64,000 nucleotides of DNA, taken from assembly GCA_010084195.1 (NCBI GenBank), contig RGPS01000001.1, positions 1 through 64,000 on the forward strand, in the 5' to 3' direction. The notes beneath the pieces were generated by a model. That model made no database searches and was not told the DNA's origin. It worked only from the letters and a program-made list of their open reading frames with translations. The translations under genes and the position numbers were made by a program. Shown here in pieces: positions 25,826-33,800 of the stretch. How positions within the stretch are numbered: position 1 is the first letter of the stretch; the number at the start of each line of letters is the position of its first letter. The DNA comes from Terriglobia bacterium (GTDB lineage: Bacteria > Acidobacteriota > Terriglobia > Bryobacterales > Bryobacteraceae).

Positions 25826-26143
25826 CTAGTTAACCTTGGCGAAGATGATGGCGAAGGTGTAGAGAGCGAGGGATTCGATCAGAACGAGACCGAGGATGAG
25901 GGCGAAGCGGATGGCACCGGCGGCTGCGGGGTTGCGAGCCATACCTTCAGCGGCACCGGCAACAGCCTTGCCCTGAGCGAGAGCGCACAGGCCCGAGGCG
26001 ATCGCCATCGAGAAACCTGCCGTAACGGGAACCCACAGATTGGAACCACCTGAGGTGCTGCCGCCGCCCTGCGCGAACATCGGGACCGCGAGGAACATCA
26101 TGGCGAGCATGAGGGAAAACATCTTTGAACTGATGGACTTCAT
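25826..26143 (-). CDS. atpE: ATP synthase F0 subunit c, with N-terminal signal-like extension
   Basis: The proton-binding rotor subunit of F-type ATP synthase. The track start (26173) is rejected because AAAAAGGAG, the ribosome-binding site, lies inside that extension; ATG 26143 gives 105 residues. The hairpin helices run from VPVTAGFSMAIASGLCALAQGKAVAGAAEGMARNP to FALILGLVLIESLALYTFAIIFA. The GxGxG-like helix packing and the proton-carrying Glu of helix 2 (VLIES) are clear. The first 25 residues (MKSISSKMFSLMLAMMFLAVPMFAQG) look like a cleavable signal peptide, which most bacterial c subunits lack. The nearest upstream gene is atpB. Confidence 0.93.
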   Translation of the reverse strand: MKSISSKMFSLMLAMMFLAVPMFAQGGGSTSGGSNLWVPVTAGFSMAIASGLCALAQGKAVAGAAEGMARNPAAAGAIRFALILGLVLIESLALYTFAIIFAKVN

Positions 26144-26244
26144 TTTGTTTGATACTCCTTTTTGTTTATTCATTGACCGGAGGTGGTTGCGTTCCTCGCC
26201 TGGGGGCGGGAGGCCTCACACGGACAAAGCCTGGCTCGTTTCGT

Positions 26245-26272
26245 TTAGTGTTCTTTGCTTAGTGTTCTTCGG
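26245..26272. repeat. Tandem duplication of the atpB 3' end (2 x 14 bp)
   Basis: Plus-strand units TTAGTGTTCTTTGC and TTAGTGTTCTTCGG share eleven identical leading bases. On the minus strand each unit reads AAGAACACTAA, so the atpB stop codon TAA is duplicated with its context. It lies immediately downstream of atpB and upstream of atpE. Confidence 0.85.
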
Positions 26273-26990
26273 CTACCGCGCCCGCCACGTAGATCATGGT
26301 CATAAGCACGAAGATGTAAGCCTGCAGAACGGAAACGAAAACGTGCAGCCCCATGAAGATGACGGGGGCCACGAGATAAGTCAAACTCAGGAACACCAGC
26401 GTCACCTGCTCACCGGCATACATGTTGGCGAACAGACGGATGGTGAGCGAGAGAGGGCGGGCAATGTGGCTGATGATTTCAATCGGAATCATCAGAGGGG
26501 CCAGAGCGGGGATGGGACCGAGGAAGTGCTTCAGGTAGTGCCCGGCATCTTTCTTCAGTCCGACGTAGTTGTAATAACCGAAGGTCACCAGGGCGCAACC
26601 GAGGGGAACGTAGATCGCCTGTGTCGGGCTCATGAAGCCGGGGATCAGGCCGATCAGATTTGCCAGCAGCAGGAAGATGAACATGGTTTCGAACAGCAGA
26701 ACGTGTTTGGGACCGTCATGCCCCACCTGTTCGTGCGAAGTGTCGCCGATGAAACCGTGGATCAGTTCAAAGAGATGCTGCAGGGTGCCGGGCTTCGTGA
26801 TGGAGAGGCGGCTCTTCAGAATCACAAGCAGGAGAATCATCAGAACTGCCACCAGGAGCTGCATCACCATGTGATCGGCCCAGGGTTCATTCGGGTTGCT
26901 GGCTGTCATGTGGAACAGGCCGAGAATTGTGTTGGCGACGCCGGCGAAGTGAGAATTAAAGAACTGCGCGAGCCAGGTTTCGTGAGTCAT
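26259..26990 (-). CDS. atpB: ATP synthase F0 subunit a
   Basis: Stator proton-channel subunit, 243 residues from ATG 26990 (MTHETWLAQFF), which overlaps the stop of the upstream gene in ATGA. Five to six membrane helices are present. The essential Arg is in SLTIRLFANMYAGE, and the preceding IPIEIISHIARPLSL block and terminal VLMTMIYVAGAVAEEH are typical. The track's extra 15 N-terminal residues come from antisense overlap. No b, delta, alpha, gamma, beta or epsilon genes follow. Confidence 0.95.
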   Translation of the reverse strand: MTHETWLAQFFNSHFAGVANTILGLFHMTASNPNEPWADHMVMQLLVAVLMILLLVILKSRLSITKPGTLQHLFELIHGFIGDTSHEQVGHDGPKHVLLFETMFIFLLLANLIGLIPGFMSPTQAIYVPLGCALVTFGYYNYVGLKKDAGHYLKHFLGPIPALAPLMIPIEIISHIARPLSLTIRLFANMYAGEQVTLVFLSLTYLVAPVIFMGLHVFVSVLQAYIFVLMTMIYVAGAVAEEH

Positions 26991-27367
26991 GTAATAAGTT
27001 CGTAGATGATTTCGAGGAGCGCCGCAGCCGGACAAAGGAAGAACCCTGCAAAGGCTGCCTGGGTGCTAAACCCCGAAAACTGCATTATAACAAAGACCCC
27101 TAAGATCAAGCCTGAGAACTGGATAAAGAGTCCGCCGGTACCTGATTTTGCGGGCTTTTCTTCACCCTCCACAGGCGTGGCCGTGACCCTTCGCGCGGCA
27201 CGTTCCACCAACTTCAGATTGACCCAGGCGGCGATGGCTCCCAGCAGAAAGCCGCCGGAAACGGAGACCCCGTAACGGAACAGCGTGTAAACGGTGCCGA
27301 GGGTTGCCAGCGTCAGCAGCCAGCGCGGCAGCCGTGCGATGGCGCGGTTGTAGTCAAATTCAGCCAC
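26987..27367 (-). CDS. ATP synthase subunit I-like membrane protein
   Basis: 126 residues with four hydrophobic segments: LLTLATLGTVYTLF, SGGFLLGAIAAWVNLKL, LFIQFSGLILGVFVIMQF and AAFAGFFLCPAAALLEIIYEL. Size, topology and the position directly before atpB match the ATP-synt_I (AtpI) family, which helps assemble the c-ring. A hydrophilic loop (ATPVEGEEKPAKSG) separates the two helix pairs. The ATGA overlap with atpB argues for translational coupling. Confidence 0.8.
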   Translation of the reverse strand: MAEFDYNRAIARLPRWLLTLATLGTVYTLFRYGVSVSGGFLLGAIAAWVNLKLVERAARRVTATPVEGEEKPAKSGTGGLFIQFSGLILGVFVIMQFSGFSTQAAFAGFFLCPAAALLEIIYELIT

Positions 27368-27368
27368 G

Positions 27369-27569
27369 TTACTTCTCGTTGTCCAGTTCCCGAATCAGGG
27401 AGATGAAGCCGGAGACGGTGCCGAGGCCCATAAACACCCAGCGGATCCAAACGGTGTGGAACAGGTGGTCAAGGCCGTAACCCATTGCCCAACCCACGAA
27501 GGTGGACACGGGCAGCAACGTCGCCAGCGAAATGTACTTACCGAGGTCGCGTTTGGTGGCTGGGTCCAA
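27369..27569 (-). CDS. atpZ: AtpZ/AtpI-family small membrane protein
   Basis: 66 residues, two membrane helices (ISLATLLPVSTFVGWAMGYGLDHLF; WVFMGLGTVSGFISLIREL) joined by a short loop, as in AtpZ proteins found at the start of F0 operons. One base separates its stop from the next start. It lies 2 nt after the aminotransferase stop, so the operon probably reads aminotransferase, atpZ, atpI-like, atpB, atpE. Confidence 0.83.
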   Translation of the reverse strand: MDPATKRDLGKYISLATLLPVSTFVGWAMGYGLDHLFHTVWIRWVFMGLGTVSGFISLIRELDNEK

Positions 27570-27571
27570 TA

Positions 27572-28750
27572 TCAGCCTCGCCCGAGCCTGGCGAGTCTTT
27601 CGCCAGCGGCCTGCAGCGTTTCGAATTTCTTGCAGAAGCAGAAGCGGAGCTGATTCGCTCCGAGTTCCGGGCGCGAGTAGAAACTGGAGCCTGGGACTGC
27701 GGCCACGCCGATATTCTCGACCAGGTGGCGCGCGAACGCTACGTCATTCTTCGCGCCGAAAGCCGAGATGTCAGTCATCACGTAATACGCGCCATGGGGA
27801 TTGAAGCAGCGGAAGCCGGCACCTTCCAGCATAGAAATCGCTGCTGTCCGGCGACCGCTGTACTCGGCGGAGAGGCCGTTGAAGTAGTCATCGTGCTGGT
27901 CGAGGGCCATCACGCCGGCCTGCTGGAGGGGTGTTGCCGCTCCCACTGTGAGGAAGTCGTGCACTTTGCGGATGGAATTGGTCAGGTCTGGAGAAGCGAG
28001 AACCCAGCCCACCCGCCAGCCTGTCACGGAAAAGGTCTTGCTCATGCTGTTGATCAGAATGGACCGGTCGCGCATGCCGGGCAGCGTCATGATCGGGATG
28101 TGCTTTTCGCCGTCGAAAGTGATGTGTTCGTAGATTTCGTCGGTGATAGCGAGAGCGTCGAACTCCTGGCAAAGCTCGGCTATGAAGGTTAGTTCCTGAA
28201 GGTTAAAGACCTTGCCGGTGGGGTTGTTCGGGGTGTTGATGATGATGGCTTTGGTGCGTGGCGAGAAGGCGGCGCGCAATTCAGCGGGGTCGAAGGTCCA
28301 GTCCGGGGCATAGAGCGTGACCAGCTTACGCGTGGCCCCGCACAGCATCGTGTCGGGGTGGTAGTTCTCGTAGAAGGGTTCGAAGACGACCACTTCATCG
28401 CCGGGATCGCAGACGGCCAGCAGGGACGCGATCATGCCTTCGGTGGCTCCGCAGCAAACGGTGATTTCGGTTTGCGGATCTGCCGTCAGGTCGTAGGTGC
28501 GGGCGTACTTGCGGGCGATGGCATCGCGGAAAGGCTTTGTGCCCCAGGTGATTGGGTACTGGTTGTGGTCCGCGTTGATGGCGTCAATGGCAGCCTGTTT
28601 CAGGTCGAGAGGGGCGGCGAAGTCCGGGAACCCCTGCGCCAGATTGACGGCACCGTGGGCAACGGCCAGACGGCTCATTTCACGAATGACGGATTCGGTG
28701 AAATCAGCGGTTCTGGCACTGCGAAAGCTCTTCGCGGCTGCGGTGGACAT
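27572..28750 (-). CDS. PLP-dependent aminotransferase, class I/II (kynurenine/methionine aminotransferase-like)
   Basis: 392 residues from ATG 28750; the 68-residue upstream extension in the track has no support. Fold-type I motifs are YPITWGTKPFRDAIA, CCGATEGMIASLLA (PLP phosphate contact), IINTPNNPTGKVF, ITDEIYEHI, and the PLP Lys in SMSKTFSVTGWRVGW. A C-terminal Arg that would bind the substrate carboxylate is in QLRFCFCKK. It is close to YbdL/kynurenine-oxoglutarate transaminases. Its tight junction with atpZ suggests cotranscription with F0 genes, though a functional tie is not obvious. Confidence 0.9.
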   Translation of the reverse strand: MSTAAAKSFRSARTADFTESVIREMSRLAVAHGAVNLAQGFPDFAAPLDLKQAAIDAINADHNQYPITWGTKPFRDAIARKYARTYDLTADPQTEITVCCGATEGMIASLLAVCDPGDEVVVFEPFYENYHPDTMLCGATRKLVTLYAPDWTFDPAELRAAFSPRTKAIIINTPNNPTGKVFNLQELTFIAELCQEFDALAITDEIYEHITFDGEKHIPIMTLPGMRDRSILINSMSKTFSVTGWRVGWVLASPDLTNSIRKVHDFLTVGAATPLQQAGVMALDQHDDYFNGLSAEYSGRRTAAISMLEGAGFRCFNPHGAYYVMTDISAFGAKNDVAFARHLVENIGVAAVPGSSFYSRPELGANQLRFCFCKKFETLQAAGERLARLGRG

Positions 28751-28910
28751 ATAGGGGTATCGTCTCACACAGAAGAGTTGGGTCAGGCTGATAGTGCATA
28801 TCCTCTCTGAGTGTGGATATGGCTTACCGAAGTCTTCGTTCGTGCCCGATGCCGTTAAATGCCGGACATGCGGCAGCGTTCCGGTGATGCCCGCAGCACT
28901 TTCGCCCGGC

Positions 28911-29207
28911 TTACGCTTTGCGGGCTTTGAAGCCACACTTAGCGATGAAGTCAACCAGTTGTTTTTCGTTCGTCAGCCGACTGTCATAACCAACTTCCGC
29001 TGATTTTCCCGGGTAGCTGGCCGAGACGCGGACTACCCCTTTTTCCATTTTGAGAAGGGTTTCAAGCCCGACCGCGCACGTGATGCAGGTGTAGCCCTCC
29101 ACCGAGAACTTAACGGCAGCGGTTTCTTTCGGCGCGGCACCTTCCAGCGTCAGGCTTCCAGCAGGCATGGTGACGGCTATATCGCGGATGAAGTTCCTGC
29201 GATCCAT
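28911..29207 (-). CDS. Exported heavy-metal-associated (HMA/MerP-like) protein
   Basis: About 98 residues from ATG 29207 (MDRRNFIRDIAVTMPAG), a Tat-type RR signal; the track start (GTG 29237) lies inside the peptidase stop region. The HMA domain contains the CxxC metal site in FSVEGYTCITCAVGLETLL, followed by GVVRVSASYPGKSAEVGYD and a C-terminal helix (QLVDFIAKCGFKA). It resembles MerP or copper chaperones. The partner transporter is not in the window. It is the last gene of the Uma2-M20-HMA group. Confidence 0.82.
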   Translation of the reverse strand: MDRRNFIRDIAVTMPAGSLTLEGAAPKETAAVKFSVEGYTCITCAVGLETLLKMEKGVVRVSASYPGKSAEVGYDSRLTNEKQLVDFIAKCGFKARKA

Positions 29208-29226
29208 TTGAACATTATTGAAGCTT

Positions 29227-30345
29227 TTATTGGACACGGGATACGAGGGTGGCGAGCAGGGCCACCCGATCTGCCAGGCGGTTGGTCAGCAGGCTTTCGT
29301 GGGCCGCGTGTGCTCCTTCGCCAACCGCCCCCAGGCCATCCAGGGTCGGCACACCGAGCGCGGCGGTGAAGTTGCCGTCTGATCCGCCCCCGGTTGCCGA
29401 TTCAGTGACTTCAATGCCCATTTCACGACCTGCCTGCTGAGCAAGCCGAAGCAACTTCACGACACCCGCGCTGCGTTCCATGGGCGGCCGATTGATGCCT
29501 CCGGAAAGTTCCAGAGTACAGCGTTTGTCAATCGGTTTCAGGGCCCGGAATCGCTTATCGAGCCTTGCGGCGTCGATAATTCGGGGCGTTCTGGCGTCGA
29601 TATGCATTTCGGCCGCTTCCGCGATGACGTTGGAACGTGTGCCGCCGGAGATTGTCCCGGGGTTTACCGTAATCCCCCGCTTCAGATCGGTAAAGCCGGC
29701 GATGCGTTCGATCTGCCTGGATAGTTCGAGGATGGCGCTGGCCCCCTTCTCGAAGTCGACGCCGGAGTGCGACGCAATTCCCCTGACCCGTAATCGGTAA
29801 TCGCTAATACCCTTGCGGGCGGTTTTGAGTTTGCCTTCGAGGCCCGTGCCCGGCTCCAAAACGAGGACTGCTTTGCTGAGCAGAGCCTGTTTCTCGGTAA
29901 GCGCCCGGGAAGTCCGGCTGCCGGTTTCCTCATCTGAATTTACCTGCAGGACAACACGATGCGGGACCGCGATGTTGTGTTCCCGCAGCGCCTTCATCGC
30001 GAATACAAACATGGCGAGGCCTGCTTTCATGTCGAGGACCCCGGGACCCCAAAGACGGCCCCCATCGTGACGAAACGGCATGATCTGCAGGGTGCCGTTC
30101 GGCCAGACGGTGTCGCCATGTCCAAGGGCCAGGATCTGCCCTTCTTTTTTGCGACCAGGAAGCTTGAACTCGCAAAGCAGATGGGTGTCGACACGCTTGC
30201 ACTTTGCGTGGCCGCCGAGCGCATCGGCAAACAGGTCCATGAACCGCTTCAGGCCTTCGGGTGAATCGCTGGGCGATTCACAAACGACCAGTTCGCGGAT
30301 AAAGGAAATCAGTTCGGCTTCGTGAGCCCTGGCCCAGTTGATCAT
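29227..30345 (-). CDS. M20-family metallopeptidase (glutamate carboxypeptidase-like)
   Basis: 372 residues. Zinc-site blocks are visible: LALGHGDTVW (His/Asp), GPGVLDMKAGLAMF (bridging Asp), NSDEETGS (catalytic and metal Glu) and the C-terminal ESATGGGSDGNF with a further His in GAHAAHES. The dimerisation lid lies between (GIASHSGVDFEKGASAIL). The pattern is closest to carboxypeptidase G2-type enzymes that cleave C-terminal Glu or amino-acid conjugates. No signal peptide, so cytoplasmic. The start ATG overlaps the Uma2 stop in ATGA. Confidence 0.9.
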   Translation of the reverse strand: MINWARAHEAELISFIRELVVCESPSDSPEGLKRFMDLFADALGGHAKCKRVDTHLLCEFKLPGRKKEGQILALGHGDTVWPNGTLQIMPFRHDGGRLWGPGVLDMKAGLAMFVFAMKALREHNIAVPHRVVLQVNSDEETGSRTSRALTEKQALLSKAVLVLEPGTGLEGKLKTARKGISDYRLRVRGIASHSGVDFEKGASAILELSRQIERIAGFTDLKRGITVNPGTISGGTRSNVIAEAAEMHIDARTPRIIDAARLDKRFRALKPIDKRCTLELSGGINRPPMERSAGVVKLLRLAQQAGREMGIEVTESATGGGSDGNFTAALGVPTLDGLGAVGEGAHAAHESLLTNRLADRVALLATLVSRVQ

Positions 30346-30959
30346 TTTGGCGGAAAGGCGTATTGTGCCCGAAATTCGGCTTGCGGGGCGGCCAGTGGCG
30401 AAACCGGTTCCTGCTCCCGGTAAACGTGTATGGCGGTATATTCGCCGTCAGTGGGGTTTCGGTGGACGATCAGGCGGCGGGCGTTTACGTCCAGCACCCA
30501 AAAGTCCGCAATACCCGCCCGGGCGTAGAGTGCAGCCTTGGTTTTGAGATCCAGATAGAGCGTGGAATCGGAGACTTCGATAACCAGCCGGACATCCGAC
30601 GGACCAGGGTTTTTAGTCAGGAACTCCGTCATCGGCCGAGTCAGAACGATTAAATCGGGCTCGGGTTCGTTGGCTGTGTTGTCGTCGCCCGCGACATCTA
30701 TCGGGGCTTCCTGATGAACAAAGCCCGCTCCAAAAGCTTCGCGCAGCCATGAAAAGAGCAAGGCCACCGCAATGACGTGAGGACGATTCTTCCCCAGCTT
30801 GTTAATCAGTTCTCCATCAATGAGTTCCAAATGCTCACCGGCCAGCAGGCCACTGGCGTCCAGAGCTTCACACTGAGCCCTGGTCCAGCGCTTTCTTGCG
30901 GGTGCAATGGCAATTGTTTCGACCGGGCCATCAATCAACGGCATGAGCGTGGTGTCCAC
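30342..30959 (-). CDS. Uma2-family putative restriction endonuclease (DUF820)
   Basis: 205 residues; GTG start at 30959, or ATG at 30944. The PD-(D/E)XK-like core reads HLELIDGELINKLGKN, EPEPDLIVL and RLVIEVSDSTLYLDLKTKAALYARAGIADFWVLD, which gives the Asp, Glu and Lys residues expected in Uma2 proteins. The biological role of this widespread family is unsettled. It overlaps the M20 gene by 4 nt, so it is cotranscribed with a peptidase rather than with DNA-modification genes. Confidence 0.88.
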   Translation of the reverse strand: MDTTLMPLIDGPVETIAIAPARKRWTRAQCEALDASGLLAGEHLELIDGELINKLGKNRPHVIAVALLFSWLREAFGAGFVHQEAPIDVAGDDNTANEPEPDLIVLTRPMTEFLTKNPGPSDVRLVIEVSDSTLYLDLKTKAALYARAGIADFWVLDVNARRLIVHRNPTDGEYTAIHVYREQEPVSPLAAPQAEFRAQYAFPPK

Positions 30960-31030
30960 AAAATCATCATAGCGCCAAATGGCGAACAGGCGTCATCGCC
31001 TTGTGGGATGCCGAAGCGAGGATTTGGAGG

Positions 31031-31255
31031 CTATGACCGGAAAATGTAGCCGCGCCAGGCTCCACATCGGTCACATTTCACCAACGGGAGGAACCCGAGC
31101 ATTTTCGAGCGCCGCTTAGCCGGAAGTAACGGGGTCTGGCAGCGCCAGCAACCGCGACTAAAAATGATCTTGCCGACCCAATAGAGCGCCGTGGCCGCCA
31201 AAATCGCGACCAGCGCCGGCCAGCCAGCCCGCCAAATATCACCTAGGGATGCCAT
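31031..31255 (-). CDS. Small membrane protein with a zinc-ribbon-like CxxC pair
   Basis: 74 residues. One membrane helix (WPALVAILAATALYWVGKIIF) precedes two CxxC motifs (GCWRCQTP and KCDRCGAW) spaced by about 22 residues, as in a small cytoplasmic zinc ribbon. Such proteins appear widely as uncharacterised genes. It is last in the PQQ dehydrogenase, NadD-like, zinc-ribbon series, 25 nt after the NadD-like gene. Confidence 0.62.
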   Translation of the reverse strand: MASLGDIWRAGWPALVAILAATALYWVGKIIFSRGCWRCQTPLLPAKRRSKMLGFLPLVKCDRCGAWRGYIFRS

Positions 31256-31280
31256 TGTATTCCCGCGAAAGGAGATTTCA

Positions 31281-31946
31281 TTATACGTTCCCGCTCGAAA
31301 TTAGGGGCTTGTGCCGTTGCTCCGGTTCAGCAGACACCCCGGCGGAGTAGAGTCGGGCAACCTCCGGCACCAGAGTTTCCGGCACCAGATGTTGCCAGGC
31401 TTCCTTCATTTCCACACGGCGACGGACCTCGGAAGAGGACACATCATTGAAGTCCGCTTCCAGCTGGAGCGGGATGACGCGGCTTGCCAGGTGGCTCGCC
31501 GCCGTGTACTCACCTTGCCTCGATGCCACCAGCAGAGGATGAGCCGCCAGCATTTCCTCAAAGACTCCCGGCCGGCCGTAGTCCCAGGTGGCGATACGCT
31601 CCACCGCATCCCTGCCACAGATGACCCCGATTTCGACCTCCGGGCCGCAACTCACGGAAGCCTCCCGGGCCATCTCAATGTGTAGATTCGTTTCCGACAC
31701 TGCGGCGGAGAAGGCGTCGCAGGTTCGGGCCAGCTGGCGGAGCATTTCCTGACGCTGCTCAAAGCTGGCTCCGTCAAAGCTCTTGTGCGGGAAAGACTTC
31801 GGCAGGATCCAGATGACTTCGTCGGCCCACTGCAGCGAGGCCTGGGCAATCGCGACATGGGCAACCGTTGGCGGATTCCAGGCCCCAGGGAAGATGGCGA
31901 TCCGGGCGGGCTGCAAACTGGCGCGGTGAAGAAAATTCAAAGCCAT
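31281..31946 (-). CDS. NadD-like nucleotidyltransferase
   Basis: 221 residues of the HxGH nucleotidyltransferase fold: IAIFPGAWNPPTVAHVAIA supplies the (T/N)P-x-HxxH start, and NDVSSSEVRRRVEM supplies the second SSxxR nucleotide-binding motif. It resembles nicotinate-nucleotide adenylyltransferase but is divergent in the middle, so the substrate may differ. It starts 5 nt after the dehydrogenase stop. It is probably not the only NAD-synthesis enzyme of the cell. Confidence 0.8.
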   Translation of the reverse strand: MALNFLHRASLQPARIAIFPGAWNPPTVAHVAIAQASLQWADEVIWILPKSFPHKSFDGASFEQRQEMLRQLARTCDAFSAAVSETNLHIEMAREASVSCGPEVEIGVICGRDAVERIATWDYGRPGVFEEMLAAHPLLVASRQGEYTAASHLASRVIPLQLEADFNDVSSSEVRRRVEMKEAWQHLVPETLVPEVARLYSAGVSAEPEQRHKPLISSGNV

Positions 31947-31951
31947 TCCCG

Positions 31952-33760
31952 CTATTCGGGCCCAAACGCCAGGAGGACATTGCCGGGGATACCGCCGAAC
32001 GAGCCGTAACCGGACCCGGTGAACAGCATGCCACCGGCCACAACCGGCCCCCCTGCATCAAATGATCCGCCCACACCTTTCAGGCCGTTGACGGTGGCGA
32101 ACTCGTGTGTCGCATCGTAGTCCCAGATGATTGCACCGGTAGTGGCAGCGTAGGCCCGGATATGCCCATCCAGCGATCCGGACAGCACCGCTCCGGGCAC
32201 AGCGGTCACCGCTGCGGATTGCGCAGCCTTACATAAGGGCTTACCCTGACAGAACTCATTCGGCTTCTGCCAGATCCGCTCTCCATTGTTAACGTTCAGC
32301 GCGAAGAGTCCGCCCGTACTACCGGGAACCAACACATCGGACAGCGCTACGTACACCCGTTGCCCATCGCTCGCCGGGCCCCACTGAATTCCCCCGAGGG
32401 CGCCACCTTTCCCGACTCGTTCCTGCCACAGAATCTCGCCCTTGCGATCAGGGTCCACTGCGTGGATAACTCCCGATTTCTGCCCCAACAGCAGAGCACG
32501 GCGGCCCGAACTCAGTTTCACCAAAATGGCAGCGGCTCCGAAATCATGATCGGGACCTTCGGAGTCCGGGCAGTTGGCCTTCGTCGGCGAAACGCAGGTG
32601 GTGTTGAAGGCGTCACCCTTCGTGAACTGTTTCGACCAGACCAGGCGGCCATCCTTAGGGTCGAGGGCAAGGAGTGCGTCGCTGGTATCGGTGGTGGGGT
32701 CGGAGTAGTTGTCTCCGGTCGTTACGTAAAGCAGGTTCCGCTCCACATCAAAGGTGGGTGTTGCCCAGATGCCTGCGCCGGAGGGTCCCAGAACATCGAC
32801 ACCCCGCTTGCTCCTGGCACGAGGCGTGGGCGGTTCGGAGGTGGTCCAGGTTTTCCAGATCACGGCACCATCGGCTGGGTTGAGGGCCAGAACACTTCCC
32901 CGAAACGTACAGCAGACGTAACCAGGTTTCGCCGCTTCGGGTTCCTCACGTGAGGCTACGCCCAGATAGATGCGCCCGTTGTGCACCAGTGGCGTTGACG
33001 TGACCATGGCGAAGGGGCTGTCGTCCACCTTGCGGCTCCAGATTCTGGCACCCGTACCGGCATCGAGCGCTGTCACGTTACCGGCGACGTCGCCGGCCAG
33101 GACGAGCGTCGTGTTTGCTGTTTGGGCGATGGCCAGGCCGGAACGCACCTGAGCCGGGATCTTCGAGATCCAGTGGCTGCAACCCGTTCTGGCATCCAAC
33201 GAGTACACGCTCCCATCCGTGCCACCGACAAAAACGCGACCTTCCAGCACGACAGGCTGTGACCGCATGGCGGTAGCGTCCGGGATGGCAAACGCCCACT
33301 TAAGTTTCAGTTTGGGAATGTCAGCCGCAGCCAGGCCGCCCGCCTTCTGGAATCGCCAGTTCTCAGGGCCGCCGCCCCAACTTTCCCATTTGGCTCCCGT
33401 ACCCCGGGGAGACCAGCCTGGCTCGGCAGCACACTGGTTGGACCGTTTGCCGACCGTTGGTGCCGCTGGCGCAAGCCCCAGCCATGCCGCGACGGCAGTT
33501 CGTTCCGTCGCCGTAAGTCTCGCTCCCTGCGCCTGCATCACCCCTGAGTCCAAAGCCTGAACAATTTGTGCAGGGGTCCTTGTCTTTAGGCCTGCCATAT
33601 CGGGAATGCGGGCCCCGGGTCGCGCATTTTCGTGGCAGACTGCACAGTTCTGGCGGAAGACAATTGCGCCCGGCGGATCATCAACCGCCTGAAGCTTTGT
33701 CACGGAGAGGAGCGTCAGAGCAAGCCATTGCCAGCGTTGGATTTGAGCACGAGTACTCAT
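31952..33760 (-). CDS. Exported PQQ-type beta-propeller dehydrogenase with N-terminal cytochrome c
   Basis: About 602 residues from ATG 33760. A signal peptide (LALTLLSVTKLQA) is followed by a cytochrome c domain with CAVCH haem site and a Met candidate in IPDMAGL. An eight-bladed PQQ propeller follows with repeated W-motifs (GSVYSLDARTGCSHW, GNVTALDAGTGARIW, GSVLALNPADGAVIW, GLFALNVNNGERIW, GHIRAYAATTGAIIW). A cytochrome in front of the propeller matches polyvinyl-alcohol dehydrogenase-like quinohaemoproteins, but the substrate is open. It acts in the periplasm and passes electrons to the respiratory chain. Confidence 0.88.
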   Translation of the reverse strand: MSTRAQIQRWQWLALTLLSVTKLQAVDDPPGAIVFRQNCAVCHENARPGARIPDMAGLKTRTPAQIVQALDSGVMQAQGARLTATERTAVAAWLGLAPAAPTVGKRSNQCAAEPGWSPRGTGAKWESWGGGPENWRFQKAGGLAAADIPKLKLKWAFAIPDATAMRSQPVVLEGRVFVGGTDGSVYSLDARTGCSHWISKIPAQVRSGLAIAQTANTTLVLAGDVAGNVTALDAGTGARIWSRKVDDSPFAMVTSTPLVHNGRIYLGVASREEPEAAKPGYVCCTFRGSVLALNPADGAVIWKTWTTSEPPTPRARSKRGVDVLGPSGAGIWATPTFDVERNLLYVTTGDNYSDPTTDTSDALLALDPKDGRLVWSKQFTKGDAFNTTCVSPTKANCPDSEGPDHDFGAAAILVKLSSGRRALLLGQKSGVIHAVDPDRKGEILWQERVGKGGALGGIQWGPASDGQRVYVALSDVLVPGSTGGLFALNVNNGERIWQKPNEFCQGKPLCKAAQSAAVTAVPGAVLSGSLDGHIRAYAATTGAIIWDYDATHEFATVNGLKGVGGSFDAGGPVVAGGMLFTGSGYGSFGGIPGNVLLAFGPE

Positions 33761-33800
33761 ATTTGGAGCCAAGCGTACCACAGATCGTAAACTGATCTTA

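Noticed and set aside
26040-27005. 321-aa plus-strand ORF
   Set aside because: Antisense of atpB and atpE.
28751-28910. tRNA or riboswitch in the gap downstream of the HMA gene
   Set aside because: Only a weak 7-bp hairpin (CATATCC/GGATATG) is seen; no T-loop or known aptamer consensus.
30342-30959. Defence island around Uma2
   Set aside because: Neighbours are a peptidase, an HMA protein and a small zinc-ribbon protein; no restriction, toxin or other defence genes.
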